Assembly: GCA_963791575.1 (NCBI GenBank)
Contig: CAWBSY010000014.1
Span: forward strand, 96,254 to 160,253
Direction of reading: 5' to 3'
From: JAOAPG01 sp963791575
GTDB lineage: Bacteria; Acidobacteriota; Terriglobia; Terriglobales; Acidobacteriaceae
Length of the DNA: 64,000 nucleotides
Position numbers and translations under genes: made by a program. The notes under the pieces were generated by a model. The model saw only the letters and a program-made list of their open reading frames with translations, searched no databases and was not told the origin of the DNA. This document shows, in pieces, positions 30,294 through 39,128 of this stretch (position 1 is the stretch's first letter; each line of letters opens with the position of its first letter).

Positions 30294-30367
30294 TGGGCCG
30301 TCGACTAATGGTAGGTCAAGTGCCTTTGGAGCACTTTGTCTAGGTTCGAATCCTAGCGGCCCAGCCA
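30294..30367 (+). tRNA. tRNA-Gln (anticodon UUG), CCA encoded
   Basis: The acceptor stem TGGGCCG pairs with CGGCCCA. The D arm contains GACTAATGGTAGGTC. The anticodon stem AGTGC/GCACT closes the loop CTTTGGA with anticodon TTG, and the T arm CTAGGTTCGAATCCTAG is perfect. Discriminator G and CCA (30365-30367) are encoded. 74 nt. It sits between ispE and prs, an arrangement typical of the phylum. Confidence 0.97.
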
Positions 30368-30424
30368 GAAATTCAGGCGTCAGGCTTCGGGCTACCAGGC
30401 TTTCAGTGTCCCGACGAAGAGGTA

Positions 30425-30479
30425 GGTTACAAAGCTAGGAGCTAACAGCTAAGAGCTCATAGCTAGGAGCTAGAAGCAT
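30425..30479. repeat. Degenerate short-period repeat AGCTAGGAGCTAACAGCTAAG before prs
   Basis: A run of 7-8 base units of the type AGCTAAG/AGCTAGG/AGCTAAC fills the spacer up to the prs start. Similar text occurs at 32332-32380, 49806-49835, 54480-54500 and 58075-58097. Confidence 0.7.
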
Positions 30480-31507
30480 ATGGCCACTCTTGCGACAGCG
30501 ACGGAAAAGAAGGTAATCGTGAGCCCCGACGAGAAGACCGAGCGCAAGCCTCAACGCGCCCGGGTTGACGATAAGTTCAAGATTTTTTGCGGCACGGCGA
30601 ATGAGCCGTTGGCCGACGAGGTCTGCGCTTTTCTCGGGCTGACGCGCGGCCAGGCGCAGGTGACTCGCTTTAAAGACGGCGAAGCCTACATGCAGATTCA
30701 GGAGAACGTGCGCGGCGCGGATGTTTTCGTGATCCAGCCGACCTGCCGTCCGGTGGACGAGCATTTGATGGAGCTGCTGTTGATGATGGATGCGCTGAAG
30801 CGCGCATCGGCACGGCGCATCACGGCAGTGATTCCGTACTTTGGATATGCGCGGCAAGACCGAAAAGATAAGCCGCGGGTTCCGATTTCGTCGAAGCTGG
30901 TGGCGGATTTGCTTACGACTGCGGGCGCGGACCGCGCGTTGATTGTTGATTTGCACGCGCCGCAGTTGCAGGGATTTTTCAATATTCCGGTGGACCATCT
31001 GTTCGCATCGCCGGTGCTGGTGGATCATTTCAAGCGGCTGAATTTGCCGAATTTGACCGTGGTTTCGCCGGACGCAGGCGGCGTGGAGCGCGCGCGATTC
31101 TTCGCCAAGAAGATGGACGCGGCGCTCGCCATCGTGGATAAACGCCGCGTGGAAGTGAACGTGGCGGAAGTGATGCACGTCATCGGCGACGTCGAAGGCC
31201 GTACTTGTCTGGTGATCGACGATTTGATCGATACAGCCGGAACGCTGGTAAAGACCGCCAGCCGCGCTGATGGAAAATGGCGCGAGCGAAGTTTATGCCT
31301 GCTGCTCGCATCCGGTGCTATCGGGTCCGGCGGTCGAGAATATTTCGCAGTCTTGCATTAAGGAAGTGGTGGTCACCAATACGATTCCGCTGAATGAAGA
31401 AGCGCAAAGCGGAACCGAAGATTAAAGTGCTTTCCATCGCTGGGTTGATCGGACGCGCGATCCAGTCGATTCACGAAGAGACGTCTGTCAGCAAATTGTT
31501 CTTATAA
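30480..31507 (+). CDS. prs: Ribose-phosphate pyrophosphokinase (two frame changes)
   Basis: ATG 30480. After a 30-residue extension comes KIFCGTANEPLADEVCAFLG, then FKDGEAYMQIQENVRGADVF, AVIPYFGYARQDRKDKPRVP, VDLHAPQLQGFFNIPVDHL and the PRPP-binding loop CLVIDDLIDTAGTLVKTA. The frame then shifts at about 31262 (extra C in AGCCGCG): ALMENGASEVYACCSHPVLS is recovered in another frame. It shifts again near 31400 (extra C): KAEPKIKVLSIAGLIGRAIQ...SVSKLFL ends at 31507. The enzyme makes PRPP from ribose 5-phosphate and ATP for nucleotide and amino acid synthesis and is normally essential, so both changes are probably consensus errors. Confidence 0.92.
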
Positions 31508-31521
31508 ACAGGAATTAAATT

Positions 31522-32253
31522 ATGGCAACTGCAACCGAGAAGTCCGCACCAGATAAGAATTTACTTGAAGCGCAACCCCGCACTCGCCGGCACCAAGAAT
31601 GCTGCACGCCGTGTCCGCGTGAGCGGCAAGATTCCCGGAGTGCTCTACGGCGCCGGTAAAGAGTCGCTTCCGCTCAGCCTCGATCCGCGTCAAGTGACAC
31701 GCATTCTCCATTCGCAGAGCGGTCACAACACCATTTTCGATCTAGCTGTTGACGGCGGAGAGCGAGCCAAGGCGATGATCGTTGATTGGCAATATGAGCC
31801 GATCAAGGGCGCTCTGTTGCACATCGATCTCAAGCGCATTGCCATGGACAAGAAGCTCGTCGTCAAAGTTCCCATCGTGCTGAAGGGCGAAGCCGATCGG
31901 AGTGAAACAGTTCAGGCGGCATCCTCGAACAGCTTTTGCGCGAAATTGAAATCGAGTGCTTGCCCGGAGACATTCCGAGCGCAATTGAAGCTGACGTCAG
32001 CGAACTGGTATTTGGCAAGGTGATGCGCGTCTCTGATTTAGCGCATGACGGCAAGTTGAAATTTTTGACGGATGAAAATCAGCCAGTCGCACACGTAATC
32101 ACGATCAAGGAAGAAGTCGTGGCGACACCGGATGCTGCAGCGGCCGAAGCTGCTGCGACGGCGGCTGAGCCGGAAGTCATCAAGAAGGGCAAACAGGAGA
32201 CTGAAGGCGACGAGAAGACGTCTGACAAGTCCGACAAGAAAGAAAAGAAGTAG
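31522..32253 (+). CDS. rplY: 50S ribosomal protein L25 / general stress protein Ctc (two frame changes)
   Basis: ATG 31522 with AGGAA upstream. MATATEKSAPDKNLLEAQ leads into NAARRVRVSGKIPGVLYGAG after an extra C in CCCC near 31578. The L25 body contains RILHSQSGHNTIFDLAVDGG and WQYEPIKGALLHIDLKRIAM. One base is missing near 31916, after which GILEQLLREIEIECLPGDIP and VMRVSDLAHDGKLKFLTDEN form the Ctc C-terminal domain, ending in a charged Lys/Glu tail. It binds 5S rRNA. Placed between prs and pth, as in many bacteria. Frame changes are probably errors. Confidence 0.9.
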
Positions 32254-32279
32254 CGTGCGTCATTTGTCATCCGTTTGTT

Positions 32280-32385
32280 GGTTGTTGGTGATGAGGGTTG
32301 AGAACTGAGCCACTTGGCAGGATGTGATGTGGCTAGAAGCTAACAGCTAGGAGCTAACGGCTGAGCAGCTAAGAGCTAAAACGGC
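32280..32385. repeat. Spacer of short degenerate repeats between rplY and pth
   Basis: Contains GAGGGTTGAGAACTGAGCC and then units like AAGCTAACAGCTAGGAGCTA. No reading frame or terminator with a T-run is seen. Confidence 0.6.
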
Positions 32386-32970
32386 GTGAAATTGATCGTA
32401 GGCCTGGGAAATCCGGGAGAACAATATCAGCTCACGCCTCACAACCTGGGGTTTCTTGCCATCGACCACATTGCAAGTGGATGTGGCGTGGAAGTGAGAA
32501 ATCGCCAGTGCCGGGCATTGACGGCGCGCGTCGTGATTGGTTCAGAGCAGGTGATTCTAGCCAAGCCGGAAACCTTCATGAACCTGAGCGGTGCGTTCGG
32601 TGCGGGAGCTGCTCGAAGAGCATGAGCTCAGGCCGGAAACCGACTTGATTGTGATTCACGATGAACTGGATTTTCCCTTGGGAACTGTCCGCATTCATCA
32701 ACGGCGCAGTTCGGCGGGCAATAATGGAATCGAGTCCATTATCGGGGCGCTCGGAACGCAGGATTTTTTGCGAGTCCGGTTGGGAGTTGCGCCGGATTAC
32801 AAAGTGAAAGATGGCGCAGATTATGTGCTGACGCCATTTCGCAAAGTCGCAGTTCAAAGATCGTCGATGAAATTGTCGACAAAGCTGCGGACGCGGTAAA
32901 GGCGATTTTGGCGGAAGGTCCGGCAGCGGCGATGAACCGCTTCAACCGGAAAGAAACAGAAGAAGCTTAG
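32386..32970 (+). CDS. pth: Peptidyl-tRNA hydrolase (two frame changes)
   Basis: GTG start 32386: MKLIVGLGNPGEQYQLTPHN carries the conserved Asn and catalytic His of LGNPG...TPHN. KPETFMNLSG is followed by a frame change near 32600 (one extra base); RELLEEHELRPETDLIVIHD, LDFPLGTVRIHQRRSSAGNN and GVAPDYKVKDGADYVLTPF follow. Another change near 32858 (A-run one short) restores IVDEIVDKAADAVKAILAEG and the stop at 32970. It releases tRNA from peptidyl-tRNA and is essential in most bacteria; the breaks are probably technical. Confidence 0.9.
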
Positions 32971-33026
32971 CAAGCGGATATCCACGGACGAATATGGATT
33001 GATCTGCTGCGAATGGAGATTAATAA

Positions 33027-33430
33027 ATGAATCGTACATACGAACTGATGTTCATCGTCCGCCCCGACATGGTGGAAGAGGACCAGGACAAACTGATTTC
33101 TACTTTGGAGACCGCCGTAACTGCTTCAGGCGGTAGCCGTGAAGAGCGTCGAGAAGATGGGCAAGCGCCGTCTCGCATACGTGGTCCGCAGATTTCATGA
33201 TGGCCTTTACATTCTGTTGACGGTTGAAGGCAGCGGTGGCTTGATTCATGAACTCGAGCGCCGTTTGCGCGTGACGGAACCGGTGATCAAGTTCATCACC
33301 GTCCGCATCGACGAAGAGCAAAAGCGTCTCGACAAGACTGAAAGCGATTAAGGAAGCGCGACGAAAAGCCGTAGCGCCGGCTCCTCCAGCTGAGGAACCA
33401 GCCGCGGAAGCGCCCGCAGCAACGGCGTAA
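33027..33430 (+). CDS. rpsF: 30S ribosomal protein S6 (two frame changes)
   Basis: ATG 33027 with GGAG upstream. MNRTYELMFIVRPDMVEEDQ is typical S6. An extra A near 33133 shifts the frame; AVKSVEKMGKRRLAYVVRRF and EPVIKFITVRIDEEQKRLDK continue. A second extra base near 33344 leads into an Ala/Pro-rich tail ending ...EAPAATA at 33430. S6 binds S18 on the 30S platform; rpsR follows. Confidence 0.92.
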
Positions 33431-33434
33431 GAAC

Positions 33435-33540
33435 CGTCGTTGGTCCTTGGCCGTTTGGTCGTTCGCTGTATCAGTGACGCGAACGATTCAAGCTCAGGAC
33501 CTTAAGGCCAACGACTGACGACCAACGACTGAATTTAAGG
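33435..33540. repeat. Spacer with GGTCGTTGG / CCAACGAC short repeats between rpsF and rpsR
   Basis: GTCGTTGGTCCTTGGCCGT on one side and CCAACGACTGACGACCAACG on the other are partly complementary, so the transcript could fold. A similar spacer lies between rpsR and rplI (33896-33955). Confidence 0.6.
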
Positions 33541-33546
33541 AGCATC

Positions 33547-33891
33547 ATGGCTGACGAAACTAGACCACAGCAGCACCCAGTGAGCATTCTTCCGGTGGAG
33601 ACCGCCCCGATCGCAGTGGCGAGCGTCGTCCACCTCGTCCGGCTGGCGGACGAGAAGGTGGCGGACGTAAGTTTTTCCGCCGCAAGAAAGTTTGCAAGTT
33701 TTGCGTCGAGAAGATTGAAGCAATCAATTACAAGGATGTGCGTCTGCTCGCAGGCTTTGTGGCCGAGAGCGGCAAGATCGTGCCGCGTCGCCTGACTGGC
33801 GTTTGCACGCCTCATCAGCGGCGTTTGTCGCTGGCCATCAAGCAGGCTCGCAACATCGCCTTGCTGCCATTTTCCGGACGCGCATCATAAA
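33547..33891 (+). CDS. rpsR: 30S ribosomal protein S18 (one frame change)
   Basis: ATG 33547 preceded by AAGGAG. The N-terminal MADETRPQQ is followed by a frame change near 33590 (one base short). GGERRPPRPAGGREGG-like basic sequence leads into KFFRRKKVCKFCVEKIEAIN, YKDVRLLAGFVAESGKIVPR, RLTGVCTPHQRRLSLAIKQA and RNIALLPFSGRAS, ending at 33891. The CKFC pair and RRLTG...QRRL segments are diagnostic of S18. The extended N-terminus is common in the phylum. Confidence 0.9.
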
Positions 33892-33969
33892 AATAAGTCG
33901 TAGGTCGTTGGTCGTAGGCGAAAGACCAACGCACGAAAGACCGCAACGACATACTTAGGGAGTCATCGC

Positions 33970-34422
33970 ATGGAAGTCATTTTAAAAGAAGATATATCGA
34001 CGCTGGGCTCTCGTGGCGACGTGGTCAAAGTCGCCGAGGGTTACGGCCGCAACTACCTTTTGCCCCGCAAGCTCGCCATCGAGGCGTCGAAGGGCAACAA
34101 GTCCGTCATTGAACAGATGAAGGCAGCTGCGGTGCGCCGCTCCGCCAAGGAGAAGTCGGGCGCAGAAGAACTCGCCAAGCAGTTCGACGGAGTCGCGCTC
34201 ACATTCCAGCGCCGCTCGGGTGAACACGATCATCTGTTCGGTTCGGTCACCTCCGGTGACATCGCGGATGCGCTTGCCAAGAAGGGCTTCGAGCTTGATC
34301 GCCGTAAGATCCAGCTCCACGAACCGCTCAAATCTCTGGGCGAGTTCTCGGTTCCGGTCAAGCTACACAAAGAAGTGACTACGCACGTTAAAGTGCTGAT
34401 CGAGAAAGAAGCAGTCGAGTAG
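33970..34422 (+). CDS. rplI: 50S ribosomal protein L9
   Basis: 150 residues, intact. MEVILKEDISTLGSRGDVVK...GYGRNYLLPRKLAIEA is the N-terminal rRNA-binding domain, then the long helix, then FGSVTSGDIADALAKKGFEL and KSLGEFSVPVKLHKEVTTHV of the C-terminal domain. TTAGGGAG lies before the ATG. Last gene of the ribosomal block; a GC-rich hairpin (GGGGCG...CGCCCC, 34436-34457) follows and may terminate or attenuate. Confidence 0.95.
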   Translation: MEVILKEDISTLGSRGDVVKVAEGYGRNYLLPRKLAIEASKGNKSVIEQMKAAAVRRSAKEKSGAEELAKQFDGVALTFQRRSGEHDHLFGSVTSGDIADALAKKGFELDRRKIQLHEPLKSLGEFSVPVKLHKEVTTHVKVLIEKEAVE

Positions 34423-34766
34423 AATTGTTCGATGTGGGGCGGGCTCCTGCTCGCCCCCAACGTTCCCTGTTTGCCCTGTTTTAACCAGACCCTCCCACCA
34501 AACCTGACTCTTTCGTAACCAAAACTCTGCTAAAACCTTACCCTGCAATCTATAATCCCTGCTCACAGTCCCGCCCCTGGCACGTCTATAGCTAGGCAAC
34601 GGGAAGAACGGCTAAGCGCCCGGTTGCCAGCAGAGGACAAGATAAAATATGCCGGCCGACGTTTGGCGCGTTACCATTTACGGTTGGCGAGTGTTCCCGT
34701 CCGGAAACGAAAGACAACCCGGCGGAACGTGACAGTGGAACCCGAAACCCCCAATCACGGGGCCAC
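34423..34766. promoter_or_regulatory. Intergenic region upstream of the ECF sigma operon
   Basis: No convincing gene. It holds the GGGGCG/CGCCCC hairpin after rplI and a perfect TATAAT at 34551-34556 without a good -35. Further down are AAGATAAAATATG and two GGAAC-type sites (34735 and 34750 regions) that could be ECF -35 elements for self-activation. No site is proven. Confidence 0.35.
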
Positions 34767-35363
34767 ATGGCTGGGCAAGGAACAGTCCGGATCGACGACT
34801 CGTTACTGGTCCGCGAAGCGCAGCGTGGCAATCGCGCCGCCTTCGAGGAACTGGTGCACCACTACGACCAGGCGGTACTCCGTCTCGCCATGCACCTGAC
34901 CGGTTCTGAAAGCGAAGCCCAGGACATTTATCAGGAAGCGTTCCTGAAGGCGTACAAGAGCGTCGGAAACTTCCGCTTCGAGTGCTCTTTCTATACTTGG
35001 ATTTATCGCATCGTGACTAATCTTTGTCTCGATCATTTGCGAAAAAGGCAGGTGCGGAAAGAGGACGCTCCGGTTGCGACCGACTCGCAAGGTGAGTCGT
35101 ACGACCTGCTCGACCGTGTTCCCGACGGACGATCCGGCGCGAATCCTGAACGCGACTTGATGCGACGGGAACTCGGCAAGCGAATTGGAATTGCACTCGA
35201 GAAATTGACGCCACGCGAACGAATGGTTTTCGAGCTGAAACATTATCACGGCCTGAAATTGCGGACGGTTGGCGAAGTTCTGAACACGACTGAAGAAACG
35301 GCAAAAAACACATTATTCCGCGCAACCCAAAAGTTAAGGGGAGCGCTGGCGGACATGAGATGA
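34767..35363 (+). CDS. ECF RNA polymerase sigma factor (RpoE-like)
   Basis: 198 residues. Region 2: AAFEELVHHYDQAVLRLAMH and EAQDIYQEAFLKAYKSVGNF...FYTWIYRIVTNLCLDHLRKR. Region 4: ALEKLTPRERMVFELKHYHG and NTTEETAKNTLFRATQKLRG. The start ATG lies in CACATGGCTGGGCAAGG. It directs polymerase to envelope-stress-type promoters. An anti-sigma gene follows after a palindromic repeat, and two envelope proteins complete the set. Confidence 0.93.
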   Translation: MAGQGTVRIDDSLLVREAQRGNRAAFEELVHHYDQAVLRLAMHLTGSESEAQDIYQEAFLKAYKSVGNFRFECSFYTWIYRIVTNLCLDHLRKRQVRKEDAPVATDSQGESYDLLDRVPDGRSGANPERDLMRRELGKRIGIALEKLTPRERMVFELKHYHGLKLRTVGEVLNTTEETAKNTLFRATQKLRGALADMR

Positions 35364-35402
35364 AATATTCGATCAAAACATATTCGATTAGAACAATGGA
35401 GA

Positions 35403-35422
35403 GACGGGCGTCCTCGCCCGTC
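35403..35422. repeat. Family B palindromic repeat between sigma and anti-sigma genes
   Basis: GACGGGCG-TCCT-CGCCCGTC, an 8-bp perfect stem with a CCT-type loop, located in the 90-base spacer. It could act as an intra-operon hairpin that alters mRNA stability between the two genes. Confidence 0.75.
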
Positions 35423-35454
35423 CGCGAGATTCTCCCCAACGAGGGGGTACAACC

Positions 35455-36402
35455 ATGAAGTGCGAATGGGTAAAACAAAACGTTCTGCTCTATGTCTATG
35501 GCGAGCTGCCCGACGACGCTCGCTATGAACTGGAGCAACATCTGGAGCGGTGCTCTGGCTGCACTGCCGATCTCGAATCCACGCGGAAATTCCACGCCAC
35601 AGTCTCCGAGTTCGCAGTCGATGAGCCCACACCAAATCTGCTGACTTCTTCGCGCATGCGTCTGCAGGAAGCACTGGAAACAACGCAGCAGGGAGCATTC
35701 TGGCAGCGGCTCATCTTCAATCCCGCAGCATGGCTTCAGCAGATACGGTTTTCTCCAGCGCTAGCCGCGGTTATCTTGATAGTCGGCTTTGCCGGCGGAG
35801 TAGCCGCCACTTACAGAGTTGTTTCTGATCGTGGCTTAACCAATCTCGGCTCAACCAACCTCGGCCAAGGGCAGACAGCGCAGCCAACCGAGGCCTCAAT
35901 CGGCGGCATTCAATCCATTACGCAGGAACCTGGCAATCAAGTCAGCATCAAATACAACACCATTTCCACCCAGCAAACGCAGGGATCACTAGGCGACCAG
36001 CGTATCCAGCAGTTGCTCCTTTTCGCCGCCCGCAATAATTACAACTCCGGATTGCGAATGGATTCAGTTGACCTGCTGACTCAGCAGCCGGCGAATCCCA
36101 ACGTGCGCGAAGCTTTGATCTACGCATTGCGGTACGACTCGAATCCTGGCGTGCGATTGAAAGCGCTGGAAGGTTTGGGACCGTCTGTGAAGGACGATGT
36201 TCGAGTGCGTGATTCAGTACTTGAAGCCCTGATGAGCGATTCGAATCCCGGAGTTCGCACGCAGGCCCTCCATCTGATCGAACCGGTTCGCGCCGACAGC
36301 AGTGTGCGCATCGTCTTACAAAAGCTGGCACAGAGCGACCACAATACTTACATTCGCTCGCAGGCTAAGACTTTGGTCGCACAGCTGCCACAGATCGACT
36401 AA
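35455..36402 (+). CDS. Anti-sigma factor: zinc-finger (zf-HC2), TM and HEAT-repeat C-terminus
   Basis: 315 residues. GELPDDARYELEQHLERCSG carries the His29-Cys33-Cys36 zinc motif of cytoplasmic anti-sigma domains. One membrane helix (~99-119, FSPALAAVILIVGFAGGVAA). The extracytoplasmic part has a Gln/Thr-rich linker and then HEAT-like repeats (REALIYALRYDSNPGVRLKA; DSVLEALMSDSNPGVRTQAL). It should hold the upstream sigma factor at the membrane; the HEAT array is an unusual sensory domain for this class. ATG preceded by GAGGGGG. Confidence 0.9.
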   Translation: MKCEWVKQNVLLYVYGELPDDARYELEQHLERCSGCTADLESTRKFHATVSEFAVDEPTPNLLTSSRMRLQEALETTQQGAFWQRLIFNPAAWLQQIRFSPALAAVILIVGFAGGVAATYRVVSDRGLTNLGSTNLGQGQTAQPTEASIGGIQSITQEPGNQVSIKYNTISTQQTQGSLGDQRIQQLLLFAARNNYNSGLRMDSVDLLTQQPANPNVREALIYALRYDSNPGVRLKALEGLGPSVKDDVRVRDSVLEALMSDSNPGVRTQALHLIEPVRADSSVRIVLQKLAQSDHNTYIRSQAKTLVAQLPQID

Positions 36403-36465
36403 GCAGGAAGAATTGAGAACGAAGGAAATTACCGAACGGACTAATGAAGGCTGGAAGGAAACTCG

Positions 36466-37654
36466 TTGAAGACACTCTCTAAATTCGCGGCAGTGCTTCT
36501 GCTGCTCATCCCGCTCGCGGTTGCCCAACAGACCCGGGTCTTCCAGGAGGGAGGCAACTGGGCCCGGGAGATTACCGGTTCTCTCCCGACCTCGCGAAAT
36601 CTCCGCGTCAAAGTAGATGTCGGTTCGGTTCGCGTAGAAGGCGGTTCTCGGGCCGGAGATTCAGTATGTAATTCGCAATCGCGCACATACTTCTTCCGAA
36701 GAATCTGCCCGTCGTCAATTCGATGGATATGAAGTGACGACTTCGGTTCATGGAGATACCGCCATGGTCGTTGCCGAGTGCCACAACAGCAATGCCCATC
36801 ATTTTTCCGGCGAATTTGTCATTAGTGTTCCTCGAAGTATGGAGTCGATCAAAGTAGAAACCGACGGCGGAAACGTCACTACTACTGCCGTTTCCGGGCG
36901 AGTTGACGCCGAGAGTGGAGGAGGCAGCATTCATCTCGACGACATCGGAGGACCGATTCACGCCGAAACCGGCGGCGGTAGCATCGATGTAGGAACTGTT
37001 GGGGGCGATGTCGACCTGAACACGGGCGGCGGCTCCATAAAGATTGGCTCCGCTAAGGGCAAGGTCAACGCCAGCAGTGGTGGAGGCAATCTAGTTCTTG
37101 CGTCGGGTATGCAAGGAGCGGTGCTGGAAACCGGTGGCGGCAGCATTGAGGTCAACCATTGCAGCGGACAAGTGAAGGCGACGACGGGCGGCGGCAGCAT
37201 CGAACTCGGCGATATTGGCGGCAAAGCTGAAATTGAAACCGGCGGCGGCAGCATTCGATTGAGTTCCGCTACCGGACCGGTGCGCGCCGAGACCGGCAGT
37301 GGCAGCATCGAGCTGAACCGCGTTTCATCGGCCCACGCTGAAACCGGAGCCGGAGGAATCGTCGCGAAGTTTGTTTCCTCGAACGGCGAACGCAGCGACT
37401 CGCAACTGGAAACATCTGCTGGCGACATCACGGTTTATCTCGCGACCAATATCAACATTTCTATTCGCGCTTCCATCGAAGTATCGAATGGCCACAACAT
37501 TCATTCGGATTTCCCCGAAATCAATGTTCGAAGTGAAGGCGGCGATTGGGGACCGAAGGTGGTCAGCGCGGAAGGTAGCTTGAACGGCGGCGGTCCATCT
37601 CTGAAGGTGAGCACTACCACGGGAGACATATATTTTCGCCGCTTGAATCCTTGA
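36466..37654 (+). CDS. DUF4097-type beta-helix protein, secreted (one frame change)
   Basis: TTG start at 36466 after GGAAGGA. Signal peptide MKTLSKFAAVLLLLIPLAVA. VDVGSVRVEGG, then a frame change near 36655 (one extra G); RNRAHTSSEESARRQFDGYE links to the second frame. Seven or more copies of an ETGGGSI-like turn at 19-21 residue spacing (residues ~140-290) build a right-handed beta-helix as in DUF4097 proteins. The end STTTGDIYFRRLNP is typical. In many bacteria DUF4097 genes neighbour PspC or sigma systems. Its position between the anti-sigma and a PDZ protein suggests an envelope-stress output or sensor. Confidence 0.85.
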
Positions 37655-37680
37655 GCCTTGTCTCAAGGGAGGAGAGAACC

Positions 37681-38809
37681 ATGTATAAATCAATGCTCTA
37701 CACAGCCCTTGCACTGCCGCTCCTCGCGACTCCGCTATTTTCCGCTCCTCAGCATCCCTGGTTTGATCCCTCCACGCAGTCTTACGGCTACTCCAGCGAA
37801 GAATCGTTTGGCGGAGGATCGTACCTCGGCGTTGACACTCGCGACGTAACACCGGATCGTCTCGCTTCGCTTCATCTAAAAGAAGAACATGGGGTAGAAG
37901 TGACGATGGTCGACCAGGATGCGCCTGCGGGAAAATCCGGAGTGAAGGAGCATGATGTCATTCTCAGCGTGAACGGAACCGCAGTCGAGAGCGTTGAACA
38001 ATTACGCCGCGTGATTCATGAAATTCCTCCGGGACGCGTGATTACCTTGGGCGTCAGCCGCAATGGGCAACCGCTCACTCTTAAAGCACAACTTTCCGAT
38101 CGCAACAACAGTTTCTCGTCCAGCATGGGCCCGAAAGATTTCCACTTCGAAATGCCGCCGATGCCCAATATGTCAGACATGGATTTGCCGGTTTCCGTCG
38201 TGATGGTGCACTCCTCCATGCGCAGCGGCTTGATGGTCGAGAATCTCACTCCGCAGCTCGGGAGAGTTCTTCGGAGCAAAGGGCGGCAAGGGAATTCTCA
38301 TCCGGTCAGTGGAGAAAGGCAGCCGCGGCGAGAAAGCCGGATTCCGGGCTGGAGACGTGATCGTACGCGTGAATGAGGAAGCGGTGACCGATACCAGCGA
38401 CTTCGGCCATGCCTTGCGATCAAGAAAAGATAACAAAGCGAGCATCACCGTTGTTCGTGACAAGAAAGAACAAACCCTTACTTTGACGTTGCCACCACCC
38501 GGCCAAACCGGTGAAATTCTCAACGAGAGCTTTGAGATTCCCGAGATTAACGCCGATGCCCAAATTGCGCTCAGCTACGCGGGAGATGAAATAGCTCGCT
38601 TGCGGCCAGCACTTGAGGAAGCCCGGCAATACGCCGTCGAAATTAAACACCTTCAGCCAGAGATCGAAAAAGCAACTTGCCAGGCTCACAAGCAGCTCGA
38701 GCAAATGAAGAAGCAAATGCAAGAGAAACAACATGAACTAAGCATCCAGCAACGAGAGCTGCATAGAAAATTAAGGCGCGAGTTAAGCGCGGGCCGCTTC
38801 GATATTTAA
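37681..38809 (+). CDS. Periplasmic protein with two PDZ domains and C-terminal coiled coil (one frame change)
   Basis: ATG 37681 after GGGAGGAGAG. Signal peptide MYKSMLYTALALPLLATPLF. PDZ1: YLGVDTRDVTPDRLASLHLK...VDQDAPAGKSGVKEHDVILS. An extra A near 38262 breaks the frame; restored reading is LGEFFGAKGGKGILIRSVEK and then PDZ2 KGSRGEKAGFRAGDVIVRVN. The C-terminal ~90 residues (ALEEARQYAVEIKHLQPEIE..., QMKKQMQEKQHELSIQQREL) form a coiled coil. No protease domain, so it resembles a scaffold rather than DegP. Fourth gene of the sigma operon. Confidence 0.85.
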
Positions 38810-39128
38810 AGCCTCCGCCAATTGCTGCGAGCAGAGGCAATTAATCCTGGACAAGAAGTCTGTAAGAACCGCGTTCGTACGCAGACTAGTTAAGCGCGCA
38901 TCCCAACCCAGCTCCAGCGTTGAGATTGGCCGCCGAATGCCAAAGTAAACCAGCATCGGCTAACGGGAAGATTGTGTTTGCCCCGGCGCCCGGTTGCTAC
39001 TCCGACAAGATCCCAGCTCCGGAGGAGCGGCACAGCTTAGCCCCGGACGTAAGTCCGGGGTAGATACGAATTAGGACGACGCGCAACTGAAAGTTGCGCA
39101 GGTCCACCCAACCGATTACGATTCCCGC
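38810..39128. repeat. Intergenic region with two perfect short hairpins
   Basis: CCCCGGAC-GTAA-GTCCGGGG at 39041-39060 and GCGCAACT-GAA-AGTTGCGC at 39081-39099. The first is the near-twin of 15333-15352. No gene is seen in these 319 bases. Confidence 0.7.

Noticed and set aside
30480..33891. Pseudogenes prs, rplY, pth, rpsF and rpsR
   Set aside because: All five are broken by single bases but otherwise conserved from end to end and are normally essential; consensus errors are the simpler explanation.
36958..37431. Minus-strand Pro-rich protein of 157 aa
   Set aside because: It is the antisense reading of the GGGS-rich beta-helix repeats; it has no ribosome site.
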